From Candidatus Coatesiibacteriota bacterium (GTDB taxonomy: Bacteria > RBG-13-66-14 > B26-G2 > WVWN01): a stretch of 34,950 nucleotides of DNA. Below, in pieces: positions 16,455 to 23,914 of this stretch (position 1 is the stretch's first letter; each line of letters opens with the position of its first letter). The translations under genes were made by a program, and so were the position numbers. The stretch lies in assembly GCA_020356085.1 (NCBI GenBank), contig CP070633.1:2250909-2285858 (forward strand), given 5' to 3'. A model generated the notes under the pieces. That model was not told the origin of the DNA. It made no database searches and saw nothing but the letters and a program-made list of their open reading frames with translations.

Positions 16455-17498
16455 TTGAACGCTTTCGCTCGGATCCAGCATTTCTTTACCTCCGTGACGC
16501 CCGACATCGCGATGGACCTCGGCACCGCGAACACGTTGGTGTACGTCCGCGGCCGGGGAATCGTGATCAACGAACCTTCCGTCGTCGCGCTCGATCGGGC
16601 GAAACGGGAGGTCATGGCGGTGGGCCACGCCGCCAAGGAGATGCTCGGTAAGACGCCGGACTCCATAAGGGCCATGCGCCCGATGAAGGACGGCGTTATC
16701 GCCGACTTCCGCCTGGCGGAGGAGATGATCAAACATTTTATCCGCGCGGCGCGCGGGAGGCGGGGCGTCTTCCGGCCGCGGGTGGCGATCTGCGTGCCGA
16801 CGGGGATTACCGACGTGGAACGGCGGGCCGTGCGCGACTCGGCGCTCCACGCGGGCGCGCGGGAGGTTATCCTGGTGGAGGAACCCATCGCTGCCTCCAT
16901 CGGCGTGGGCCTTCCCATCCACGAGCCGCGCGGGAGTATGGTCATCGACGTCGGCGGCGGGACGACGGAGGTCGCCGTCTTGGCGTTGGAGGGCATCGTG
17001 ACCAGTACCTCCATCCGCGTCGCCGGCGACGAAATCGACGAGGCGATAGATAATTATCTCAAGAAGGCGTACAGCTTACTGGTGGGCGAGCAGACGGCCG
17101 AGAATATTAAGAAGACGATATGTTCCGCGTACCCGCTCGAGCGGGAGGAGAATATGTCCGTCAAGGGCCGCGACTTGGTCGCCGGGATTCCCAAGACGCT
17201 GACGATTTCCTCCCGGGAGATGCGGGACGCGATCCGCGAGCCCGTAAGTCAAATTATCGGCGCCGTCCGCGATACGCTGGAGCGTACGCCTCCCGAACTT
17301 GCCTCCGACATCATCGACGAGGGCGTCGTGCTCGCCGGCGGCGGGTCGTTGCTTCGCGGCCTCGACCGGGCCCTCAATAAAGAGACCAATCTGACCATCC
17401 ATCTGGCCGAGAACCCACTAACCTGCATCGTGCTCGGAACCGGCAAGGTACTCGAAGATCCGAAAAAGTACGAAAAAGTCATTATCCGAGAAGTCTAA
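16455..17498 (+). CDS. mreB: Rod shape-determining protein MreB
   Basis: This 347-residue actin-like ATPase polymerises under the inner membrane and guides lateral wall synthesis. The N-terminal phosphate-1 motif MDLGTANTLVYVRGRG, the phosphate-2 region MVIDVGGGTTEVAVLAL and the adenosine motif VVLAGGGSLLRGLDR are all present. The length is typical. The start is TTG at 16455, with GGGAGG 5 nt upstream and the amphipathic leader MNAFARIQHFF. It is a single-gene unit between a promoter and a strong terminator; mreC lies in the divergent operon. Confidence 0.97.
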   Translation: MNAFARIQHFFTSVTPDIAMDLGTANTLVYVRGRGIVINEPSVVALDRAKREVMAVGHAAKEMLGKTPDSIRAMRPMKDGVIADFRLAEEMIKHFIRAARGRRGVFRPRVAICVPTGITDVERRAVRDSALHAGAREVILVEEPIAASIGVGLPIHEPRGSMVIDVGGGTTEVAVLALEGIVTSTSIRVAGDEIDEAIDNYLKKAYSLLVGEQTAENIKKTICSAYPLEREENMSVKGRDLVAGIPKTLTISSREMRDAIREPVSQIIGAVRDTLERTPPELASDIIDEGVVLAGGGSLLRGLDRALNKETNLTIHLAENPLTCIVLGTGKVLEDPKKYEKVIIREV

Positions 17499-17519
17499 CT
17501 CGTCCCGACCAACGACAAT

Positions 17520-17547
17520 AACCCGCCCGGGCCAGGGCGGGTTTTTT
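17520..17547. terminator. Strong terminator after mreB
   Basis: AACCCGCCC, loop GGGCCA, GGGCGGGTT, followed by six T in all. It lies 22 nt after the mreB stop and 18 nt before the end of the convergent response-regulator gene, so it may act in both directions; the plus-strand tail is clearly better. Confidence 0.85.
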
Positions 17548-17564
17548 ACGGGCGGCGGGCGGTA

Positions 17565-17930
17565 TTACGTTAGGACCTGGGCGATGCGTTCCAACAGCTC
17601 TTCTTTGCTGAACGGTTTGGTGACGAAATCCGTTGCGCCTTGTTGGAGCGCGAACATTTTATCGCGGATCTCGCCCTTGGCGGTGAGCAGGATCACCGGG
17701 ACCTCGGCCGTCTCGGGGTTCGACCGCAGCAGCCGGAGGACTTCCCACCCGTCGAGCATCGGCATCATGAGGTCCAACAGGATAAGGTCCGGACTGAAGG
17801 AATAGACCTTTTCGAGGCAATCGTCGCCGTTGGAAGAGGTCTCGACCTCGTATCCGGCCTGTTCTAGCGTGAACGAAACGACGAGCCGGATGCTCTCCTC
17901 GTCGTCCACTACGAGGATCTTTTTAGGCAC
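17565..17930 (-). CDS. Single-domain response regulator (CheY-like receiver)
   Basis: This 121-residue receiver domain has no output domain. All key residues are present: acidic pair D9-D10, phospho-acceptor D53 in LILLDLMMP, T83 in ILLTAKG and K105 in VTKPFS. It should be phosphorylated by a histidine kinase not encoded in this window. The start is GTG at 17930, with GGAGG 9 nt upstream. It overlaps the end of the EAL gene by 8 nt, so the two proteins are made together and may interact. A longer in-frame ATG at 18113 would add an Arg/Ser-rich stretch inside the EAL gene and is rejected. Confidence 0.88.
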   Translation of the reverse strand: MPKKILVVDDEESIRLVVSFTLEQAGYEVETSSNGDDCLEKVYSFSPDLILLDLMMPMLDGWEVLRLLRSNPETAEVPVILLTAKGEIRDKMFALQQGATDFVTKPFSKEELLERIAQVLT

Positions 17931-19332
17931 TGGTGCTAACCTCCCCGGGCTCCTCGCGCCGCACCTCCGGCCGCCGATACTCGAGCACGCGCGCGGGTTC
18001 GTGCGGGAAATGCTGCTCCAATGCGGGGGCCGGCTTCGGCCGGGCCAACAGGTACCCCTGGCCGAACTCGACGCCGGCCCGTTGCAACGTGTCGAGTTCG
18101 CCTTCCGTCTCAATCCCCTCCGCGATGACGCGGGCGTCGACGCGCCGCCCCAAATCCTGGACCGTCGCGAGTAGCTCCTGTTTGACGCGGTCGGTATCGA
18201 TGTCGCGCACCAGCGCCATGTCGAATTTGAGGAAGTCGGGTTTAAGGCGGGCGATGGTGTTGAGGCTGGCGTACCCAGCTCCGGCGTCGTCTACCGCGAC
18301 GCTAATGCCGTGATCGCGGAAGCGGTTGAGCGTGGCCTCGAAGAGGGACAGGTTTCCGATGGCGGAGCGTTCCGTGATTTCGAGGACGACGTGTTCCGGA
18401 GCCACGCCGCCGTTGCCGAAGAGGTGGAACAACGCGTCCTCCCGCGTCCCCAGCTCTTCGATCGTCTTTGGGTTGGTATTTATGAAAAGCTGCGCCTCGT
18501 TCAGCCAGCGGTGCGCTTGCGTGAGGGCGCGGCGCCGGCATACGCGGTCGAGCTGAGTCGACAAGTCGACTTCCTCCGCGAGCGCGAATAACATCTCGGC
18601 GCCCTCGATTCCGGTGCCCCCCGTCGCCGCGGACAGCGCCTCGAATCCGAAGACCGACAAATCCTCCAGCGAAAAAATCGGTTGGTAGAGGATGTCGACT
18701 TCCTCCCGGATAATTATCCGTTTGAGCATTTCTTTTTGGCGGAGGATATCGGTTTCGGCGGCGGCTAGGGCCGAGCGACGGGCTTCGTCGACGGCGGCCA
18801 GGATGAGGCGTTCCGGCCGGGAGAAGAGGTTGTGGATGATGCGGCCGGTAGCGGTGAGGAAGGTTATCTGTTGATGGCCGCGGAGGATGTCCATGTTGCG
18901 CTCGGAGGCGAGGTATTTAACGAGCTGGTTTTGGAGGGTCTCCAGCCGGTCCGGCGCTACCTCCTCCGGTCGGTCTTCGGCGGAGGGGGTAACGAAGACC
19001 AAGAATTCCGACGATTGGATGTCGCGGACGGCGACGACGTCGTTCGGCTTGAGGAACGTCCCGTGGAACTTGGCGAGCGCGGAACCGACGTCGGCGACGA
19101 ACTCGTCGTAGTACTGCCACCCGTAGAGAGCTTCCAGATCGTCAGCGCGGGGGATGGTGAGGTAGATTAGGCCGGCGGCGCCGCACTGTTCCAGGCCGGC
19201 GCGCACGTCGGCGATTTTCGCGGCCAGCGTGGGGAGCGAGCTTATCTTATCCGCCAACAACGACTGCAGGCGGAGCCACAGCGTGCGGCTGCTCGGCGGT
19301 TTTTCGGGCGCGCGTTCTTCGTTGGCGGCCAT
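17923..19332 (-). CDS. EAL-domain protein with degenerate GGDEF domain
   Basis: This 469-residue cytoplasmic protein relates to cyclic-di-GMP signalling. Residues about 50-170 resemble a GGDEF domain, but the active loop reads SSEF (107-110), so cyclase activity is not expected. The EAL domain (about 205-440) keeps most catalytic residues: E231-A-L, the Asn in LFINTNP, VLEITERS, VDDAGAGYASL, the Lys in FLKFDM, AEGIET and GQGYLLARP. The arginine normally following E-x-L in EALxR is replaced (EALSAATG), which may weaken substrate binding. It may be a weak phosphodiesterase or a c-di-GMP receptor. It has a near-consensus promoter and overlaps a response-regulator gene downstream. Confidence 0.87.
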   Translation of the reverse strand: MAANEERAPEKPPSSRTLWLRLQSLLADKISSLPTLAAKIADVRAGLEQCGAAGLIYLTIPRADDLEALYGWQYYDEFVADVGSALAKFHGTFLKPNDVVAVRDIQSSEFLVFVTPSAEDRPEEVAPDRLETLQNQLVKYLASERNMDILRGHQQITFLTATGRIIHNLFSRPERLILAAVDEARRSALAAAETDILRQKEMLKRIIIREEVDILYQPIFSLEDLSVFGFEALSAATGGTGIEGAEMLFALAEEVDLSTQLDRVCRRRALTQAHRWLNEAQLFINTNPKTIEELGTREDALFHLFGNGGVAPEHVVLEITERSAIGNLSLFEATLNRFRDHGISVAVDDAGAGYASLNTIARLKPDFLKFDMALVRDIDTDRVKQELLATVQDLGRRVDARVIAEGIETEGELDTLQRAGVEFGQGYLLARPKPAPALEQHFPHEPARVLEYRRPEVRREEPGEVSTSA

Positions 19333-19351
19333 AAGTTAAGGCCTATCTCAA

Positions 19352-19363
19352 GCTTACGTAAGC
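19352..19363. promoter_or_regulatory. 12-bp perfect palindrome at the EAL transcription start
   Basis: GCTTACGTAAGC is a perfect inverted repeat that lies at about +1 to +12 of the EAL operon transcript, between its -10 box and start codon. The position suits a repressor operator, but a chance palindrome cannot be excluded. Confidence 0.35.
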
Positions 19364-19370
19364 GGAAATT

Positions 19371-19399
19371 AATATACTAGCACCTCCCGGCGGTGTCAA
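19371..19399 (-). promoter_or_regulatory. Near-consensus promoter of the EAL/response-regulator operon
   Basis: On the minus strand a perfect TTGACA (19399-19394), 17-nt spacer and TATATT (19376-19371). Start expected near 19364, giving a leader of about 32 nt without an obvious Shine-Dalgarno. Confidence 0.7.
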
Positions 19400-19433
19400 C
19401 CCTAATCGCGGGGGCGGGTGCCCCGGATTTTAT

Positions 19434-19462
19434 TTGCTTTTACTTCCAGCGTTTATTATAAT
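19434..19462 (+). promoter_or_regulatory. Promoter of the GWxTD operon
   Basis: TTGCTT (19434-19439), 17-nt spacer and a perfect TATAAT (19457-19462). Divergent from the EAL promoter, with 34 nt between the two -35 boxes. The leader before the ATG at 19522 is about 53 nt. Confidence 0.6.
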
Positions 19463-19521
19463 TTATATTCGTTGTGTCACCCCTTTACCCCCAAAGCCAA
19501 CTCGGAAAGGTAGATAAAAAG

Positions 19522-20601
19522 ATGAGATATTTAAAGGGCCTAACGATATTGGCGGCGTTGGGTGTCGCCGCGGCGGGCGCGGCCGAAGTCAAAAAAGTGG
19601 CCATCTTCGACTTCGTACCCTACGGCGAGGCTACCGTGGAAAACGGCGTCGACGTCGCCGACAACCTCCGCCTGATGTTCCATAGCGCCGAAGGTTACGA
19701 GCTTGAGCGGTACCGCCGCATGGATAACGCCGTTTCGGCGGCGACGGACGCCGGCCTGGACCTGTCCGTAATGAACGACATCGTCCGCGTCGGCCAGGCG
19801 TTGGGTGACGACGTGGTGGTAACGGGATTCGTGAACTACGTCGACGGGAAATACTCCGTCCAGATCTGGATTAACGACATTCGGAAGAAGGAAGTGGCGG
19901 GTTCCGCCGACGCCGAAGGCCGCGACCTCCGGCAACTAACGGAGGATTTGATTGAAGGCTTAAGCGGCGCCGAAAACTTTGGCGTCCTCTTCCCGGACGA
20001 GTTGCGCGAGCTGCCCCGGCCCACTGAGAAGGAAACGCGTCGCGCGCTCACGCTCATCGCCTCCCAGGAGGAGCTGGCGCTGTTCGACCTCCTCTCGCCG
20101 CGCGGTAAGAGCCTGATGTTGGACAAGTTTTGGGTGCGGCGCGATCCCAACCCCGAGACGCCGGAGAACGAGTACGAGAAGGAGTTCTGGCGCCGCGTCG
20201 ATTACGTCCAAACCCATTTCACAAATCCCATCCGCGAGGGTCTGCAGACCGACCGTGGAAAAGTGTATATCGTTTACGGGACGCCGGACGAGATCGAGGA
20301 TTACTCAGCGGGCGTCGGCTCCCTCGCCGGGATGGAAAGTTCGACCTGGTCGACGAAGCCTTATTACGCGTGGAAGTATTACCGCGGCGGCCCGGGCGGA
20401 CGGAGGATGCTCTTCGTCTTCCTCGATGAAGTGGGCGACGGCGAATTTAATATCTTCGCCTCTACGGAGCCGGGGTTCGGCCGGCACATCGCCTCGTTCG
20501 CCGAATTCGATATGAACCGCCTGGCGATCGACGCGGAGGACGCCGGCGACACCTCCGAGACGACGTTTTGGGACGAGCCCGGCCGGTTCGACCGCCGGTA
20601 G
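19522..20601 (+). CDS. GWxTD-family exported protein with an LpoB/CsgG-like N-terminal domain
   Basis: This 359-residue protein has a signal peptide (MRYLKGLTILAALGVAAAGA). Residues about 20-150 (VKKVAIFDFVPYGE, later LGDDVVVTGFVNYVDGKY) resemble the LpoB/CsgG/TolB-N type alpha-beta domain of envelope proteins. The second half carries the GWxTD domain: LDKFWVRRDPNPETPENEYE, then REGLQTDRGKVYIVYGTPDE. The name-giving Trp is Leu here. GWxTD proteins are known mainly from Bacteroidetes/Chlorobi, Acidobacteria and candidate phyla, and their function is unsettled. The start at 19522 is chosen for the signal peptide; an in-frame ATG-led extension from 19474 has none. It is the first gene of a five-gene operon. 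Confidence 0.78.
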   Translation: MRYLKGLTILAALGVAAAGAAEVKKVAIFDFVPYGEATVENGVDVADNLRLMFHSAEGYELERYRRMDNAVSAATDAGLDLSVMNDIVRVGQALGDDVVVTGFVNYVDGKYSVQIWINDIRKKEVAGSADAEGRDLRQLTEDLIEGLSGAENFGVLFPDELRELPRPTEKETRRALTLIASQEELALFDLLSPRGKSLMLDKFWVRRDPNPETPENEYEKEFWRRVDYVQTHFTNPIREGLQTDRGKVYIVYGTPDEIEDYSAGVGSLAGMESSTWSTKPYYAWKYYRGGPGGRRMLFVFLDEVGDGEFNIFASTEPGFGRHIASFAEFDMNRLAIDAEDAGDTSETTFWDEPGRFDRR

Positions 20602-20651
20602 CGGAGAAGCGGGGATTACGCAATCGTAGTTGAAGCGGAGGTTAAGAACGG

Positions 20652-21299
20652 ATGAAGCTCTTTATCGACACTGCGAACTTGGACGCCATCCGCCGCGTTG
20701 CGGATTTGGGCCTGCTCGACGGCGTGACGACCAACCCCACGCTCGTCTCCCGGGAAAAGATGCCCGCCGACAAGCTATACGACGAGATCGCGAAAATTTG
20801 CGAGGGGCCGGTCAACGTCGAAGCCGTGAGCCAGGACGCCGACGGCATCGTCGAAGAGGCGCGCGCCTTCCACAAGCGGGCCCCCAACTTCGTAACCAAG
20901 ATCCCGTGTTTCGAGCCGGGGCTCAAGGCGGTTCGGCAGCTCGCCGAGGAGGGCATTCCTACCAACGTCACGCTGGTTTTCTCGCCCTCCCAAGGGCTGC
21001 TCATCGCGAAGGCGGGAGCGAAGTTCGTTAGTCCGTTCATCGGGCGCCTCGACGATATTAGCCACACGGGAATGGACCTCATCGAAGATCTCGTTATGAT
21101 CTACGAGAATTACGATTTCGATACCGAAGTCGTCGTTGCGAGCGTCCGGCATCCGCTGCACGTCTTGGAGGCGGCGCGGATCGGGGCGGATATCGTCACG
21201 ATCCCGCCAGACGTAATCGATAAGCTCCTTAAGCACCCTTTGACCGACATCGGCATGAAGAAGTTCCTCGACGATTACGCGAAGATCCCGAAGGGCTAG
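20652..21299 (+). CDS. Transaldolase / fructose-6-phosphate aldolase (TalC/FSA type)
   Basis: This 215-residue class I aldolase of the small transaldolase subfamily is the usual length for Tal[20 protein letters not shown] opens the barrel, [11 protein letters not shown] follows, and the Schiff-base lysine is K83 in [28 protein letters not shown] and [11 protein letters not shown] complete the signature. It transfers dihydroxyacetone units between sugar phosphates, or cleaves fructose-6-phosphate; sequence alone does not separate the two activities. GGAGG lies about 11 nt before the ATG. It is the second gene of the operon. Confidence 0.93.
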   Translation: MKLFIDTANLDAIRRVADLGLLDGVTTNPTLVSREKMPADKLYDEIAKICEGPVNVEAVSQDADGIVEEARAFHKRAPNFVTKIPCFEPGLKAVRQLAEEGIPTNVTLVFSPSQGLLIAKAGAKFVSPFIGRLDDISHTGMDLIEDLVMIYENYDFDTEVVVASVRHPLHVLEAARIGADIVTIPPDVIDKLLKHPLTDIGMKKFLDDYAKIPKG

Positions 21300-21332
21300 G
21301 GGCGCCTCTCGCGGCGGCCGGAAGGAGGGAAG

Positions 21333-22541
21333 ATGATCGAGTTCCGATTCAACTTCATAGATATCTTCCGCGCGCCGCGCCTCGCGCTGAGCGCCAAAAA
21401 GATTTGGACGCAGTTCCGCGCGCTGGCGCTGGGTCTAATCCTGTACAACCTCTTCGCGTACGCGGCGTTCGCCGTGTCGGGTGCCGACGTCTACCGCCTG
21501 TGGAGCACGTATTACCTTTTCCCGCCGGTGGCCGTGGCGTTGGCCTATCCGCTGACCTTGGCGGGGTACCTCCTCTGGGCCGCAGGTACGATAGCGTTTT
21601 TCGTCGTCGCCTTTTTGGGGATGACGGCCGTCGCGAAGATAACCATCGAACAACTCCGCGGTAACGATTTCTTATCGCGGAAAGAGGCGGGGCAATACGT
21701 ACGGCGGCATTGGCGGCCCGTCGTCTTCACGCCCCTCGCCCTCCTGGCTTCGCTCGCACTTCTCTTCGGCAGCGGCTTACTCGTCGGCCTGATCGGGAAG
21801 ATTCCGTGGGTCGGCGACGTCGCGGCCGGCCTCTCGTTCGTCCCCCTCTTCCTCGGCGGGCTCCTATTCCTCTTCTTAGCCCTCGTCTTCGCGGTCTCGT
21901 TTTGGCTCACGCCGGCCATCGTCGCCTCCACCGGCGACGATACGTTCGAAACGTCGTTCGAGCTGTTCTCAACGCTTTCGGGCCAACCGTGGCGGTTGAT
22001 CCTATACCAATTCCTTCTCCGGGTTCTAACGTTCTCGGGTGCGGCCGTGTTCGCGGCCTTCGCCGCGGCGGCGGTAAAGCTCGTATATATCGCCCTCTAC
22101 CTCCCGATGGGTTACAAATTCGCCGTCGCGTTCGAGGCGGCTTGGCGCGTAATGCCGAGCTTCTACCGTGGGGCGTATCCCGGTTTATGCCCGCCGTTGG
22201 TATGGGTCTCCGAATCGGGCGTCGCGGCCTGGTTGGCCCCGGCCGCCGGCGGGACCTTGCCCCTCCCGTGGCCGCAGGCGATCGCGGCGACGTTACTTTC
22301 GCTCGGGTTATTGGTCATTCTGGGGATCGTCGCGGCGTATAGCTTGAACGTCAACACCGTCGGCCAGACGATTATCTATACGATCCTGAGAAAGAGAAAG
22401 GACGACGAGTCGCTCCTGGAGATGTACGACGACGAGCTTGAGCAGGCGATGATTACGTTGGAACGCGAGCGCCAGGCCGCCCCTCCCGCTGCGGAGGGAG
22501 CCGCGGAGGCCGAGCCGGAGACAGATGAGGGCGGAAATTAA
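21333..22541 (+). CDS. Polytopic membrane protein of unknown function
   Basis: This 402-residue protein has about six hydrophobic helices, for example around residues 28-48, 63-78, 82-100, 132-160, 170-195 and 230-255, plus one near 325-345. A charged, Ala/Glu-rich C-terminal tail of about 45 residues ends the protein. No transporter or enzyme motif was recognised; the N-terminus (residues about 1-25) is amphipathic and cytoplasmic-looking. AAGGAGG precedes the ATG. It begins 33 nt after the transaldolase gene and overlaps ridA by 17 nt, so it belongs to that operon. Confidence 0.8.
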   Translation: MIEFRFNFIDIFRAPRLALSAKKIWTQFRALALGLILYNLFAYAAFAVSGADVYRLWSTYYLFPPVAVALAYPLTLAGYLLWAAGTIAFFVVAFLGMTAVAKITIEQLRGNDFLSRKEAGQYVRRHWRPVVFTPLALLASLALLFGSGLLVGLIGKIPWVGDVAAGLSFVPLFLGGLLFLFLALVFAVSFWLTPAIVASTGDDTFETSFELFSTLSGQPWRLILYQFLLRVLTFSGAAVFAAFAAAAVKLVYIALYLPMGYKFAVAFEAAWRVMPSFYRGAYPGLCPPLVWVSESGVAAWLAPAAGGTLPLPWPQAIAATLLSLGLLVILGIVAAYSLNVNTVGQTIIYTILRKRKDDESLLEMYDDELEQAMITLERERQAAPPAAEGAAEAEPETDEGGN

Positions 22542-22911
22542 AACCGAGGCGGCGCCGGCGGCTATAGGGCCGTACGCTCAGGCTATTCACGCCGGCGATT
22601 TCGTCTTTACCTCCGGCCAGATCGCCCTCGCGCCGGAGACCGGGGAACTCGTCGGAGACGACGCGGCCGCGCAGACGCGCCGCGTTATGGATAACCTGAC
22701 CGCCGTCCTGGCGGCCGCCGGAGCCTCCTGGGAGGACGTCGTTAAAACTGATATCTTCCTGGTCGACCTGGAGGATTTCGCCCCCGTTAACGACGTGTAC
22801 GCAACGTACGTCGGCTCGCCGCCTCCGGCCCGCGCCACGGTACAGGTGGCGGCGCTGCCCCGGGGGGCGCGGGTGGAAATCGCGGCCGTGGTTTATGTGG
22901 GGGGAAAGTAA
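22525..22911 (+). CDS. ridA: RidA family reactive-intermediate deaminase
   Basis: This 128-residue protein of the RidA/YjgF/UK114 family hydrolyses 2-aminoacrylate and related enamines/imines made by PLP enzymes, usually as a trimer. Family blocks are all present: AAPAAIGPYAQAIHAGDFVF, SGQIALAPETGELVG, WEDVVKTDIFLVDLEDFAPVN and PPARATVQVAALPRGARVEI, with R103 and E118 at the active-site positions. It overlaps the gene before it and the gene after it by 17 nt each, so all three are probably translationally coupled. Confidence 0.94.
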   Translation: MRAEIKTEAAPAAIGPYAQAIHAGDFVFTSGQIALAPETGELVGDDAAAQTRRVMDNLTAVLAAAGASWEDVVKTDIFLVDLEDFAPVNDVYATYVGSPPPARATVQVAALPRGARVEIAAVVYVGGK

Positions 22912-23866
22912 AATCCGCGCGGGCCTCGCGGCCGCCGCGGCTTGCCTCGCCGGGGCGGTTGGGCTGGTGGGGTGCGGCGAGGAAGCGGCCCCCGAACCCC
23001 GCTGGTTCTACATCACCACGCAAGAAAGCGAACTCCCCAGCAATAACGTTTACGGCGTGTACGTCGACGACCGCGGGTCGTGGTTCGCGACGGACCAAGG
23101 CCTAGCCTACAATAGCGGCGCCGAATGGGCGGTATACGGCTCGGCGGAGGGGATGCCGGCCGACGTCGTCTTCGGCGTGACCGTCTGTCCGAACGGCGAC
23201 GTGTGGGCGGCGACTATAGCGGGCGCGGCGCGCCTCCGCGGCGGGGCGATAACGGTTTTCACGACGGCCGAAGGCCTGCCGTCTAACCGCGTTTACGCCG
23301 TCGTTTACGACGGGGCGAAGGTGTGGTTCGCGACGGAGGGCGGGCTGGCCCGTTACGACGATCCCGGCTTTACAGTCGTAACGAGCGCCTCCGGGTTGCC
23401 GGGGGACGATTGTCGCGACCTCTACGCCCTAGGGCCTGACCGGTTGTGGGTCGCGTGTATCGGCGGGGCCGCGTTTTACGACGGCGGCCGCGTCCGGCGC
23501 TACACGGCCGCCGGCGCGGGTCTCCCCTCCGATAACGTGTACGCCGTCGCTGCGCGAGGGGAGGAGGCGTGGGTCGGCACCGACGCCGGCGTGTGCCGCC
23601 TTCGCGCCGGGCAAGTCGTCGCGACGTACAATGCCAGCAACTCGGGATTGCGTAACAACCTCCTCAACGACCTCGCCTACCGCGCGGGCGGCGAACTCTG
23701 GGCCGCGACGGCGGGCGGAGCCTCCCGTTGGCTCGGCGATGACTTCGAGACTTTCACGCGCGACGAAGGCCTGTTGACCGACTACATCCTCGCGGCGTGG
23801 GCCGACAAGTACGGCTACGTGTGGCTGGGGACGCTCGGCGGCGGCGTGAACCGCTACCGCGATTAA
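22895..23866 (+). CDS. Lipoprotein with seven-bladed regulator-propeller repeats
   Basis: This 323-residue lipoprotein has a signal peptide ending LVGC with lipidated Cys27. Seven repeats of about 40 residues follow, each starting near GLPSNNVY and containing a W-(F/V/A)-A-T-x-x-G-(L/A) core. This is the two-component regulator propeller (Reg_prop) pattern, usually the sensor part of hybrid kinases, but here a stand-alone lipoprotein. No kinase or transmembrane output is present, so it is probably an envelope binding or scaffold protein. The ATG overlaps the end of ridA by 17 nt. It is the last gene of the operon, 25 nt before a terminator. Confidence 0.85.
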   Translation: MWGESKIRAGLAAAAACLAGAVGLVGCGEEAAPEPRWFYITTQESELPSNNVYGVYVDDRGSWFATDQGLAYNSGAEWAVYGSAEGMPADVVFGVTVCPNGDVWAATIAGAARLRGGAITVFTTAEGLPSNRVYAVVYDGAKVWFATEGGLARYDDPGFTVVTSASGLPGDDCRDLYALGPDRLWVACIGGAAFYDGGRVRRYTAAGAGLPSDNVYAVAARGEEAWVGTDAGVCRLRAGQVVATYNASNSGLRNNLLNDLAYRAGGELWAATAGGASRWLGDDFETFTRDEGLLTDYILAAWADKYGYVWLGTLGGGVNRYRD

Positions 23867-23891
23867 CTAAAAGATGTTCGGGAGGTTGCGG

Positions 23892-23914
23892 CGGCTCCTG
23901 ACGGGGCCGTTTTT
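23892..23914 (+). terminator. Intrinsic terminator of the GWxTD-ridA operon
   Basis: CGGCTCC, tetraloop TGAC, GGGGCCG (7 bp with one G-U pair), followed by TTTTT. It reaches 2 nt into the 3' end of the convergent gene. Confidence 0.75.

Noticed and set aside
19411-19424. GGGGC-GGGT-GCCCC hairpin between the divergent promoters
   Set aside because: It is short, lacks a T-run and lies upstream of the plus-strand -35; probably a by-product of GC-rich sequence.
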